From an uncultured Clostridiaceae bacterium (GTDB lineage Bacteria; Bacillota; Clostridia; TANB77; CAG-508), in NCBI GenBank assembly GCA_948356915.1, contig CAOJCG010000015.1, forward strand, positions 1 to 40,352: a stretch of DNA of 40,352 bases. The letters are read 5' to 3'. A program made the translations under genes and the position numbers. Below are positions 1 to 8,070 of the stretch, piece after piece. How positions within the stretch are numbered: position 1 is the stretch's first letter; the number at the start of each line of letters is the position of its first letter. Below the pieces are notes generated by a model. That model saw only the letters and a program-made list of their open reading frames with translations, did no database searches and was not told the origin of the DNA.

Positions 1-7
1 ATAAATC

Positions 8-16
8 TGTGGATAA
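8..16 (-). other. Single consensus DnaA-box-like nonamer
   Basis: The plus strand reads TGTGGATAA, so the minus strand carries TTATCCACA, the consensus DnaA box. Only one copy is visible and it lies at the window edge, so neither an origin nor DnaA regulation can be argued. It may be chance. Confidence 0.25.
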
Positions 17-63
17 CTATTTCTATTTTTTCAAAAAATATAGAAACTTAAATAAATTCTAAT

Positions 64-92
64 TTGTATTTTTTTTATATTTGTGCTATAAT
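64..92 (+). promoter_or_regulatory. Sigma-A promoter for the small plus-strand gene
   Basis: TTGTAT at 64-69 and TATAAT at 87-92 are separated by 17 bases. TG at 84-85 makes it an extended -10. It points at the ORF starting at 137, with AAGGAGG between them. This is one of only two plus-strand promoters I could support in the window. Confidence 0.75.
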
Positions 93-136
93 GTAGTTAG
101 TTACTTGTTGGAATTTGTTTCATAAGGAGGTTTCTT

Positions 137-325
137 ATGATTAATGCAGTATTTTATGATTGTGCTAGCACATATTTAGGTAGAGTTCCTTCGAGTGTTA
201 CGGTTAATACTTGCCGAAAAGAAAGAAAAGTGGAAGATTCAAAACCTGCCCACACAGGCAAAAGATTTAACCACAACTCAGGTAATAAAGCCAATTTTGC
301 TAGTCATATCGATATTTCAATTTAA
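137..325 (+). CDS. Small protein of unknown function, 62 aa
   Basis: I do not recognise this protein. Expression is well supported: an extended -10 promoter at 64-92, a near-perfect AAGGAGG Shine-Dalgarno at 124-130, an ATG seven bases later, and an intrinsic terminator overlapping the stop codon. It is a complete single-gene transcription unit convergent with the polysaccharide operon. The product is hydrophilic and basic in its second half, with cysteines at residues 9 and 26 and no membrane segment or signal peptide. Codon use is less AT-biased than in the neighbours (GCC, TGC, CAC, GGC and AAC occur). The transcript also contains a short CCTG/CAGG hairpin, so a regulatory RNA with an incidental ORF is the alternative. 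Confidence 0.5.
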   Translation: MINAVFYDCASTYLGRVPSSVTVNTCRKERKVEDSKPAHTGKRFNHNSGNKANFASHIDISI

Positions 326-370
326 AAGAAGAAACCCTTGGGCTATATTTAGTCTAGGGTTTCTTCTTTT
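324..370. terminator. Bidirectional intrinsic terminator
   Basis: The arms at 324-338 and 356-370 are perfectly complementary over 15 bases around a 17-base loop. A/T-rich ends give a U-tract on both strands. It ends the small plus-strand gene and the minus-strand polysaccharide operon. The last codons of the minus-strand gene (stop at 349-351) form one arm, so coding and termination sequence overlap. Confidence 0.9.
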
Positions 371-2256
371 AATTTTATATCGTTTTCTTTTATTTCTATT
401 TTGTATAATGTATTTTCTTTTAGCTTACTTTCTTCTGTTTTATCCATTATTTTTATAGCTTTATTAATCTCTTCATTAGGTGTTACAATGTATATATATT
501 GTATATTTTCATTTATAATTCTTTCTTTTATTTTACTTACCGCTTCTTCTTTGAGATTATTATATATTATTACTTCATGATTTGGATATAAATAATATTT
601 TATCATCCAGTTAAATATATTTGTTTTTTCATTTTGAGAAATACTTATTATTTTTGCATTTTCTTCTATCTTTTTATCTATTTTATTTGCTGGTATTCTA
701 CCATTATTGCAATATTCTATAGATTGTATATTATCTATTCCTGAAGTTATAGTTACATTTGCTATTGATTGTAAATTTGTAAAAGCTATTATTATACTAA
801 GTAGTATTAAGTAATTTACTTTTCTTGTTTTACTTTCTTCCATATTTTTTATTGCTATTGCTACTATAAAGTATATCATTCCTAGTAAATATGTTGGTAA
901 ATATCTATTTAATCCATTATGGCCTAACATCTCTTCTGTTGAAAATTTTAATATATATGATAGTTGTAAAAATACTATATATATTGCTAACCCTACTGTT
1001 AAAGCTATTACTGCATTTGCATATTTCTTTTTATTTTCTTCTTTTATAACATATTTATATATTACTATTGAACTTATAGCTATTATTGCTATAACACCAT
1101 ACATTGTTATTCTTGTTGGTGCCATAGTTGCATATGACGCATATATATTAGGTATTAAGCTATTATTTGAATCTGCCGAATCGTGGTTTTCTTCATAATA
1201 TCCAAATGTTGTAGTTAAAATACTTTTTAGTGTATAGTTTATACTACTTTCTCCTACTCTTTCTGCATCTGTTCCTCTTACTCCTTTGTTATATTTGCTA
1301 TTTATTTTTACAAATATTTTCCATGATAAGAATGTAAAGACTACTACTAATATTAATATAACTATTGTTTTTAATTCCTTTGACTTGAAGAATCTTTTCA
1401 TATTCTCTTTTTTATTACATTTGTTATTTAGTAATTGTATTAATAAGTACATTCCTATTATAATTGCTGTAATATAGAAGCCTGCTGGTTTAGTTATTGT
1501 TGTAACTGCTAATATTAAAGCTACCAAAAATGTTTTAAATTTATTGTTTTCTTCTGTTACCAATATATACATACTATATCCTATTATTAAACCTAATAAT
1601 GCGTCTGGATAAGCACTTTCATAGAATATTAAATTTGCTAAAATTGCTGGAATGCAAATTACTAATATTGTTATAACCCAATTTATAAATTTTGTATTTT
1701 CTTTTGTATCAAATATTGGTATTAATAGTGAAAAACCTAACATTTGTACTGCAAAAGCTTCTATTCCTTGTACATACATTCCTAATATTTTCATAAAGAA
1801 ATATTCTAATAAATTTACTCCTGGTGGATATAATGCTTGGAACCCTCTGCTTATGCAATCAGTATAGTACATTACTTTTGTGTTAAAACTTCTATAGAAA
1901 TAATGGTCATAATCTACTAAATTTTTGCTGTATGTGGTTATCATTAATATAAAAAATGTTATACTAAAAAATATGAAACCAGATGTTAATATTTTTTCTT
2001 TAAAAACGTCTTTATCCTTCCATCTTTTTATTATTGTATATATTCCTAAGAAAATATTAATGACTGAAATTATCCATACTCCATATTTTAACATTTCAAA
2101 CATTCCAAATATATATAATACTAAAATTATTATAGCTATATTAGGTGCTATACATTTTTCTATTTTTTTATTTGCTTTATCTGCTATAAATATACTTCCT
2201 GATATTATTATAAAGTATAGTAGTAGATATCTTGATATTGTTATTAATAATGACAT
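349..2256 (-). CDS. Multi-pass membrane protein, GT-C glycosyltransferase-like, 635 aa
   Basis: Last gene of the polysaccharide operon. The N-terminal two thirds are a series of roughly a dozen hydrophobic helices. A loop after the first helices carries an acidic motif (VDYDHYFYRSF) followed by LYPPGVNLLEYFF, as expected of GT-C enzymes, which use a lipid-phosphate sugar donor in an outer loop. The last ~120 residues are soluble. The likely role is adding sugars on the outer membrane face to a lipid-linked glycan, with the GT2/DUF2304 pair at 5195-6251 supplying the lipid-linked donor; this is inferred from fold and context. I start at the ATG at 2256, because AAAGGA sits six bases before it and the ATG at 2271 has no ribosome binding site. 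It could also be a polymerase-like protein. Confidence 0.7.
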   Translation of the reverse strand: MSLLITISRYLLLYFIIISGSIFIADKANKKIEKCIAPNIAIIILVLYIFGMFEMLKYGVWIISVINIFLGIYTIIKRWKDKDVFKEKILTSGFIFFSITFFILMITTYSKNLVDYDHYFYRSFNTKVMYYTDCISRGFQALYPPGVNLLEYFFMKILGMYVQGIEAFAVQMLGFSLLIPIFDTKENTKFINWVITILVICIPAILANLIFYESAYPDALLGLIIGYSMYILVTEENNKFKTFLVALILAVTTITKPAGFYITAIIIGMYLLIQLLNNKCNKKENMKRFFKSKELKTIVILILVVVFTFLSWKIFVKINSKYNKGVRGTDAERVGESSINYTLKSILTTTFGYYEENHDSADSNNSLIPNIYASYATMAPTRITMYGVIAIIAISSIVIYKYVIKEENKKKYANAVIALTVGLAIYIVFLQLSYILKFSTEEMLGHNGLNRYLPTYLLGMIYFIVAIAIKNMEESKTRKVNYLILLSIIIAFTNLQSIANVTITSGIDNIQSIEYCNNGRIPANKIDKKIEENAKIISISQNEKTNIFNWMIKYYLYPNHEVIIYNNLKEEAVSKIKERIINENIQYIYIVTPNEEINKAIKIMDKTEESKLKENTLYKIEIKENDIKLKEETLD

Positions 2257-2279
2257 TTTTATTCCTTTCATATCATTTT

Positions 2280-3029
2280 TTATGATATTATCATTTCTTT
2301 TATAGTTTTTAATATTCTTTTAGTATTTACGATATATGGATATTTTATATTGTTGTTTTTTAGAACTTCGTTTGCTTCTTTTAAATTTTTTATATATCCT
2401 TTTATTCCAGCTGTACTTGCTCCTCCTGTTCTCATATATATAATATAATCATCTATGTAATTTAACTTTATAGTATTGTCTTTCATTACTCTTATCATAA
2501 AATCATAGTCTGCTGCTATTTTATATTTTAAATTAAATATCCCTATTTTATCATATACTTCTTTTTTCAAATATAGTGTAGGATGTGCAGGGTGCCAACC
2601 ATTTTCTAGTTTTCCTTTTGGCGAATTCCATATTCTTTGTGGATTTTTCATTGTTTCTTCATCCATAAATATTAGGTTTGCATATGTTCCATCGCAATTT
2701 GTTTCTTTAAATTTTTCTACTATTTTTTGTAATACATTTTCATGAGCATATATATCATCTGAATTTAATATTCCAATTATATCTCCAGTCGCCATTTTTA
2801 TTCCTTTATTCATTGCATCATATAAACCTGAATCCTTTTCACTAATATATCTTAACTTTCCATTATATTTAGTTTCATATTCTTTTACTATTTGCATTGT
2901 GTTATCTTTTGATAATCCATCTACTATTATGTGTTCATAATTTTTGTATGTTTGTTTTAACACTGATTCCAAAGTGTCTTTTAATGTTTTTGATGAATTA
3001 TATGTTACTGTTATTATTGATATTTTCAT
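2280..3029 (-). CDS. GT2 family glycosyltransferase, 249 aa
   Basis: Cytoplasmic inverting glycosyltransferase of family GT2 (GT-A fold). The N-terminus has the nucleotide-binding strand SIITVTYNSSKTLKDTLES, then YEHIIVDGLSKDNT, and the metal/nucleotide-sugar motif NSDD near residue 90. An acceptor-region motif AADYDFMIRV lies near residue 168. The length is usual for single-domain enzymes resembling the WcaA group. It should add one sugar from a nucleotide-sugar donor to the growing repeat unit; donor and acceptor cannot be read from sequence. AAGGGAAAG precedes the ATG by three bases. The gene lies 23 bases upstream of the next membrane protein and is clearly cotranscribed with it. Confidence 0.88.
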   Translation of the reverse strand: MKISIITVTYNSSKTLKDTLESVLKQTYKNYEHIIVDGLSKDNTMQIVKEYETKYNGKLRYISEKDSGLYDAMNKGIKMATGDIIGILNSDDIYAHENVLQKIVEKFKETNCDGTYANLIFMDEETMKNPQRIWNSPKGKLENGWHPAHPTLYLKKEVYDKIGIFNLKYKIAADYDFMIRVMKDNTIKLNYIDDYIIYMRTGGASTAGIKGYIKNLKEANEVLKNNNIKYPYIVNTKRILKTIKEMIIS

Positions 3030-3049
3030 TTTCTTTCCCTTTTCTTTTT

Positions 3050-3952
3050 TTACATTTTTCCTATTATAAATAGAATTCTTAATAAAATTTCATCTGATAA
3101 CTTCTTTCTAAATTTTTTTGGATAAAAAGCTTTTTTTATAGATAAAATGAAACTATATTTTTCTTCCATAAATAAAGATAATACTTTTTTATCTTCCTCT
3201 TTTAGTTCTTCTCTATATAAATTTCCAAATTCTATTATTTGCTTTCTTATAAGGTCTAAAGAATCACTTAAAAGAAATTTTTTTATTCTCCATATTTGTA
3301 ATTCTATAAAATTCTTTCCTTCTGCTGTTACACTTTTAGTATGCCTTCTATATTTTACTAATGCTTCATCGTCATATACCATTTGTCCTAATCCTGCACA
3401 TAACATATATATGTAGCAATCGTGTGATATACAGTTTTGCGGTTTGTTCTTAACTAACATATCTCTTGTTACTTTATTAATACACATTGTCATTCCTTGT
3501 GATACACACTCGACTAATGAATTTCTAAAATTATATACTTTATATTTCTCCCCATGTGCTACAAAGTTTAAGTCTATATCATAATAATCAGAGTTTGAAA
3601 AAAATAGGTTCGGTTTGCTTTCATCTAATTTCGAAAGCATTTCTACACTTCTTTCTACCTTATCTTCTCTCCATACATCATCTTGATCACAAAAAGAGTA
3701 ATAGTCTACATTATCTACTTTTTCTAATAATTCAAAAAAACTTTTTATAAAGCCTTTGTTTTCTCCTTCTATTATTGTAATGTTTTTATATTCTTTTATT
3801 ATAGACAGTGTTTTATCTGTTGAACCATCATCTCTGACATAAATATGAACATTCTTATAAGTTTGGTTAATCAAACTATCTATTTGCTCTTTTATATATT
3901 TTTCTCCATTATATGTAGATAGCAAAATAGCTACACTTTTTTCTTCTTTCAT
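3050..3952 (-). CDS. GT2 glycosyltransferase, rhamnosyltransferase-like, 300 aa
   Basis: GT2 enzyme with the opening ILLSTYNGEKYIKEQIDSL, then IYVRDDGSTDKT and FCDQDDVWREDKVE (the DQDD acidic cluster near residue 90). This signature is typical of the RfbF/RgpA-like group that often transfers rhamnose or other deoxysugars in O-antigen and cell-wall polysaccharide loci. The C-terminal third is helical and basic and probably contacts the membrane or acceptor lipid. AGAGGAAAG precedes the ATG. It follows the flippase gene by 29 bases. The actual sugar cannot be deduced; no nucleotide-sugar synthesis genes lie in the window. Confidence 0.85.
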   Translation of the reverse strand: MKEEKSVAILLSTYNGEKYIKEQIDSLINQTYKNVHIYVRDDGSTDKTLSIIKEYKNITIIEGENKGFIKSFFELLEKVDNVDYYSFCDQDDVWREDKVERSVEMLSKLDESKPNLFFSNSDYYDIDLNFVAHGEKYKVYNFRNSLVECVSQGMTMCINKVTRDMLVKNKPQNCISHDCYIYMLCAGLGQMVYDDEALVKYRRHTKSVTAEGKNFIELQIWRIKKFLLSDSLDLIRKQIIEFGNLYREELKEEDKKVLSLFMEEKYSFILSIKKAFYPKKFRKKLSDEILLRILFIIGKM

Positions 3953-3981
3953 ATATTTCTTTCCTCTTTTTAGATTAATTT

Positions 3982-5217
3982 CTATTTACTTTTATTTTTC
4001 TTACTTATATTGAATAATACGCATAAAATAAATGTAATAGTTAGTATTAACATAGTAACGAAATAGGTAATGCTTGCTCCTTTTATTCCAATCCTTTTAA
4101 CTAGATTATATGATAATACTGTTGCTATAACAGATACAATAAAATATAGTAATGCTTGTATTTTTGTACTTCTCATAGCAATTAGTACTGTAGATAAAAT
4201 TGTAGACATACTATATAAAATAGAGCCTGCAATAATAATCATCATACTAACAAAATATGGTTTTAAGTCAATTCCATATACATATCCTAGTATTGGTGCT
4301 TCTAAAAAATAGGCTACTATAAATATTAGTATACCTATTACTAATATAAAACCTAATAGAAAAATCGTTATTTTTTTTATTCCTTTATAGTCTTCTTTTT
4401 CTAAGTAACTAGTTATTTTGCTTAAAGCGGGTTGTATTATATATTGTCCTAATAATCCCATAAAAGTTGCTGGCATAATAATAACACCAAATACTGTTTG
4501 CAGGCTTTCTTCTAATAGGTCGTCTATTGCATATCTTGCTGCATTTATGACATACAAGCTTAGGAAAGTTAGTACAAATGTAAAAAATCCCTCTATTAAT
4601 AATTGTTTATTTGCTTTCCATGAATATTTTGTTTTTGTTATTTCTATTTTACCAATATTCTTTTTATCGTATAAAATAGCAATTACAATATTTACAATTG
4701 CTAAACTAATACATGCTAAAATCAAATTTTTAGTTATTAAATTAACAATGAAAAATACAATTAACCCTACTATCGATTTTAGTGTCATTGACTTCCCAAC
4801 TTTATATAATTGATCATTTTTTTGTATAATTCCATATAATCCCTCTGAAAAGGCTTCTATTACTTTAAACAAACATACTAATACAAATATAACTGATTTA
4901 TATATATCATATTGTTTTAAAATAACAAAACCAATTGAAACAGTTATCATAATTATGCAAGTTATTACTTTATTATATAGATAATCAGTGTCAGAATATT
5001 TTTTTGATATATCAGTTACTTGAAATGTTCTTCCTGCATAAATTCCAATTACATATAATAGGCAAGCAGTCGCAAATGAATAAATAAAAATTCCTGCATC
5101 ATTTACTCCATTTATTCTTGTTACAATAATACTAAAAAATAGGGAATTAAAAGCATTTGTAGTTGCTCCTATTATATTCCATAATATATTTTTTTTATTC
5201 ACCTTTATTTGTTTCAC
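3982..5217 (-). CDS. Wzx-like lipid-linked oligosaccharide flippase, 411 aa
   Basis: Polytopic protein with about twelve hydrophobic helices, opening with the MATE/Wzx-type segment NIIGATTNAFNSLFFSIIVTRINGVNDAG, here given only by its ends NIIGATTNAF and IVTRINGVNDAG. It should move a lipid-linked oligosaccharide across the membrane. Having a flippase together with an ABC exporter (wzm/wzt) in one operon is noteworthy, since these usually serve alternative export routes; one may handle the backbone and the other a lipid-linked side-branch donor. The GTG start overlaps the 3' end of the DUF2304 gene by 23 bases, which suggests translational coupling. A second in-frame GTG lies 15 bases downstream, so the start is uncertain by five residues. 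Confidence 0.82.
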   Translation of the reverse strand: MKQIKVNKKNILWNIIGATTNAFNSLFFSIIVTRINGVNDAGIFIYSFATACLLYVIGIYAGRTFQVTDISKKYSDTDYLYNKVITCIIMITVSIGFVILKQYDIYKSVIFVLVCLFKVIEAFSEGLYGIIQKNDQLYKVGKSMTLKSIVGLIVFFIVNLITKNLILACISLAIVNIVIAILYDKKNIGKIEITKTKYSWKANKQLLIEGFFTFVLTFLSLYVINAARYAIDDLLEESLQTVFGVIIMPATFMGLLGQYIIQPALSKITSYLEKEDYKGIKKITIFLLGFILVIGILIFIVAYFLEAPILGYVYGIDLKPYFVSMMIIIAGSILYSMSTILSTVLIAMRSTKIQALLYFIVSVIATVLSYNLVKRIGIKGASITYFVTMLILTITFILCVLFNISKKNKSK

Positions 5218-5551
5218 TTCTTTCTTCTAATTCTTTTAAAGCTATATAATGGTCTAATTCTTTTATTTTTTCATTTAATGTAGATGTTCTAATATTATCT
5301 ATAAAAGTTTGCATTAATAAAAATGCTATCATTACTAAAAAAACAAAGTTAACAGGTGCAATGAATCCTAACTTTATTGCTATCCATTCTACTGCATTAG
5401 AAAATATTGCCATTAGTACTAATGCCACACTACCTAGCATCCAGACTACCGAATTTGTTATTTTTAATTTTGCTTGTTTTATTCTTTTCAAACATAATAT
5501 TAAAGAAAAAATAGATGCAATAATTAATAATACTCGTAATGTTATTGACAT
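5195..5551 (-). CDS. DUF2304 small membrane protein, 118 aa
   Basis: Three hydrophobic helices (about residues 4-20, 34-55, 66-85) and a charged C-terminal helix (EKIKELDHYIALKELEER) match the DUF2304 family in length and layout. Members are usually encoded beside a dolichyl-phosphate-type GT2, as here (the stop of the GT2 gene is at 5553-5555), and are thought to help anchor or assist that enzyme. The Shine-Dalgarno GGGAGG lies inside the last codons of the upstream gene. The 3' end overlaps the flippase start. The biochemical function of the family is not established. Confidence 0.8.
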   Translation of the reverse strand: MSITLRVLLIIASIFSLILCLKRIKQAKLKITNSVVWMLGSVALVLMAIFSNAVEWIAIKLGFIAPVNFVFLVMIAFLLMQTFIDNIRTSTLNEKIKELDHYIALKELEERSETNKGE

Positions 5552-5552
5552 T

Positions 5553-6251
5553 TTATTTACCTCCCTTTTTCTTTTTAGTAGTAGAACGAATAAATAAAAT
5601 AGAAAATACCATATTAAACATATATTCTATTGCTTTTATTGGTTTTAAATAGCTTTCTCCAAACTCTCTATCACTCATTTCTACTTGTACTTCTTTTACA
5701 TTCATTCCTCTTTTTATCATATATACAATAGTATCTGGTTCTGGTGTTAAACTTGGATTTTTAACAAATTCTTCTATAGCTTCCTTATTGTATGCTCTCA
5801 TTCCTGAAGTTGTATCTTTTATCTTCTTTCCTGTAGTTAGTTTTATGCAAAAGGAAATTAAGTTACTTCCAAACATTCTTAATGAAAATGGCTTTTTCTT
5901 ACTTGCAAATCTTGAGCCTATTGCAATTTCACAATTTCCTGTTTCTATTTCTTTTACTAAGTCTTTTAAATATTTAGCCTTATGTTGACCATCTCCATCA
6001 AATTGAATTGCTATATCATAATTATTTTGATATGCATATTTCATTCCTACTTGTATTGCTGAAGTTAAACCATAATTTATAGGCAGTGAAAGCATGTGAA
6101 AGTTATTTCTTTCACATACTTCTTTTGTATTATCTTTTGAGCAGTCGTTTATAACTATATAATCATAGTTTGTATTTGTTAATACATCTTTTACTGTTTT
6201 TTCTATATTTAATGCTTCATTGTATGCTGGTATTATTATTAGTGTTTTCAT
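5553..6251 (-). CDS. Polyprenyl-phosphate sugar transferase (DPM1/GtrB-like GT2), 232 aa
   Basis: GT2 enzyme of the dolichyl-phosphate mannose synthase/GtrB type: LIIIPAYNEALNIEKTV at the N-terminus, YIVINDCSKDNT, QFDGDGQH (the DxD metal site near residue 85), and DTTSGMRAYNKEA. It should transfer a sugar from a nucleotide donor to undecaprenyl phosphate on the cytoplasmic face. It lacks the two C-terminal membrane helices of GtrB, which fits with the neighbouring DUF2304 protein supplying the membrane part. The product would be the donor for the GT-C-like proteins at 349-2256 and 6268-8052. AAAGGAAATG lies ahead of the ATG. Confidence 0.87.
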   Translation of the reverse strand: MKTLIIIPAYNEALNIEKTVKDVLTNTNYDYIVINDCSKDNTKEVCERNNFHMLSLPINYGLTSAIQVGMKYAYQNNYDIAIQFDGDGQHKAKYLKDLVKEIETGNCEIAIGSRFASKKKPFSLRMFGSNLISFCIKLTTGKKIKDTTSGMRAYNKEAIEEFVKNPSLTPEPDTIVYMIKRGMNVKEVQVEMSDREFGESYLKPIKAIEYMFNMVFSILFIRSTTKKKKGGK

Positions 6252-6267
6252 TTAACACATTTCCTTT

Positions 6268-8052
6268 CTATATATTTGTTTTCTCTAATATAATTGCATC
6301 TTCTTTTTCATATATTACTTTATACTTTTCACTATCTCTTTCAATTTCTTTATTCATATCAAAGAATATTAAATATTTTTTATCATTATTTTGGATCCAT
6401 TTATTTATATCTAACTCTTCTGGCACCTGAAGTTCTCTTACATCTTCAGTATCTGTAATTTTCCATACAGAATTAGCCCAAAGCATTTGTAAGCCATCTC
6501 CATTTATTAATATGTTAGATTTATTTTTTGAAATATTTAGTACATATTTTATAGCTTCTAGTTGTGTTTGCGAATATATTGTAGCTTCTTGTTTTAGTTT
6601 GTTTGCATTAAATGTGTATATTCCCATATATGCATTTATACTATTACTTGGATTAAATAATATATTAATGTTTGTAACTTTGTAATCTACTCCTGTACAG
6701 AATATTCCTACTATTGCTAATATCACAATTGTATATGAATATACAAGTATACTATTTTTATTTTCAATTAGTATAAACATAGCTTTTATATTCATATAAA
6801 CTACTAATATCCATAATAGGAAATACATTTTGTAATAATAATAAGATGAGGCTTCTCCTCGAAGTCCTTTTCTTAATAAGTAAATTGTAAATAAACTAGC
6901 TATTACCATTAATATTGTCCCAAAACTATTCTTTTTATTTTTTATATTATACAAAATATAGTATAAAGCTAATGGCGCTAAAAGTACAAAATTAGAATAT
7001 AAATCTCTATAAATATATCCTTCTGTTGTAATATGGTTTAATACTGTTTTTCCTGATTCTAATAATCCTGGTAACACAAAATATATAAATCCTAATATTG
7101 TTGGTAATATTAAAACAACTAAAACCTTTATTATATTTTGTTTTGTAAATATAGAAAATATATTTTTTGTTTTTCTATTTTTCATCATATCAAATAACAT
7201 ATATAGCCCCAAAGCTGCATATATTACTGGAACAAAGAAATAGTATGAAAAGAATATTCCAAATAATATTAAAAACATTTCTATACACATATATGAAAAT
7301 CTAAGTTCTTCGTTTTTTATATTTATTGCAGTTACTATTAAAGCTGTCATATATAATATTCCAACACTTAAATAAGCAAATCCAAATATTGTACTATTTA
7401 ATGGGTATGAACATAAGAATAATATTGAAAATATCATTGCTATTATTGATTTTATTATGCTTTTACTTTTATTTGTTATTCCTAAATAGAATACTGCTCC
7501 AATTAAATATAAAATTATTAAATCAAATATTACATATATATAATAAAAGTCTTGTTCTGCCACAATATTGTCAAATATATCAAACAATAATGCTGTGTTT
7601 ATAAATGCTGCTGGCATGTTTGAGCCCCAAGTTAGAGTTTTGTTATTATAAAACTCTTTTGCCCACATGAAGTGGATTGCTGGATCAGTTGTTTCATATT
7701 TTATTGAAAATGGTATTCCATAATGTATGGCTGCAAAACCTATTACTAATACAAGTAAAATTATCATAAATATGATATCTTTTATTCTTACAAAATATTT
7801 TTGTACTTCTTTTTTCTTATAAATAATAATACCTATAATTGCACTTAGCACAATGTTTACAATTGATAAGGCCAAAAGTGTATATGGTACTTTTATTATT
7901 AAAAAGATTAATCCTATTAAAATATTATATATTGTAAATAATATAATATTTAATACTCCTCTAAATAAAATATTTTGCTTTTCGTCACTTTTTTTCACAG
8001 TCATTGTTAATACAAATAACAATAAAGCAGTTATTATATATATAATTTCCAT
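6268..8052 (-). CDS. Multi-pass membrane protein, GT-C-like, 594 aa
   Basis: About a dozen or more hydrophobic helices with a short soluble C-terminal domain of roughly 120 residues. After the third helix comes an outside loop with YETTDPAIHFMWAKEFYNN, whose acidic and aromatic residues resemble the catalytic first loop of GT-C enzymes. The architecture parallels the protein at 349-2256, though overall sequence similarity is not obvious by eye. The probable role is transferring a polyprenyl-phosphate-linked sugar to the glycan outside the membrane. AGGAG stands six bases before the ATG. Neighbouring genes are 16-19 bases away, so it belongs to the same operon. An O-antigen-ligase or polymerase-like role is possible. 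Confidence 0.68.
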   Translation of the reverse strand: MEIIYIITALLLFVLTMTVKKSDEKQNILFRGVLNIILFTIYNILIGLIFLIIKVPYTLLALSIVNIVLSAIIGIIIYKKKEVQKYFVRIKDIIFMIILLVLVIGFAAIHYGIPFSIKYETTDPAIHFMWAKEFYNNKTLTWGSNMPAAFINTALLFDIFDNIVAEQDFYYIYVIFDLIILYLIGAVFYLGITNKSKSIIKSIIAMIFSILFLCSYPLNSTIFGFAYLSVGILYMTALIVTAINIKNEELRFSYMCIEMFLILFGIFFSYYFFVPVIYAALGLYMLFDMMKNRKTKNIFSIFTKQNIIKVLVVLILPTILGFIYFVLPGLLESGKTVLNHITTEGYIYRDLYSNFVLLAPLALYYILYNIKNKKNSFGTILMVIASLFTIYLLRKGLRGEASSYYYYKMYFLLWILVVYMNIKAMFILIENKNSILVYSYTIVILAIVGIFCTGVDYKVTNINILFNPSNSINAYMGIYTFNANKLKQEATIYSQTQLEAIKYVLNISKNKSNILINGDGLQMLWANSVWKITDTEDVRELQVPEELDINKWIQNNDKKYLIFFDMNKEIERDSEKYKVIYEKEDAIILEKTNI

Positions 8053-8070
8053 AGTATTCTCCTATTATTT

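Noticed and set aside
1..92. Possible replication origin because of the consensus DnaA box
   Set aside because: Only one box is visible, and there is no dnaA, dnaN or unwinding element in the window.
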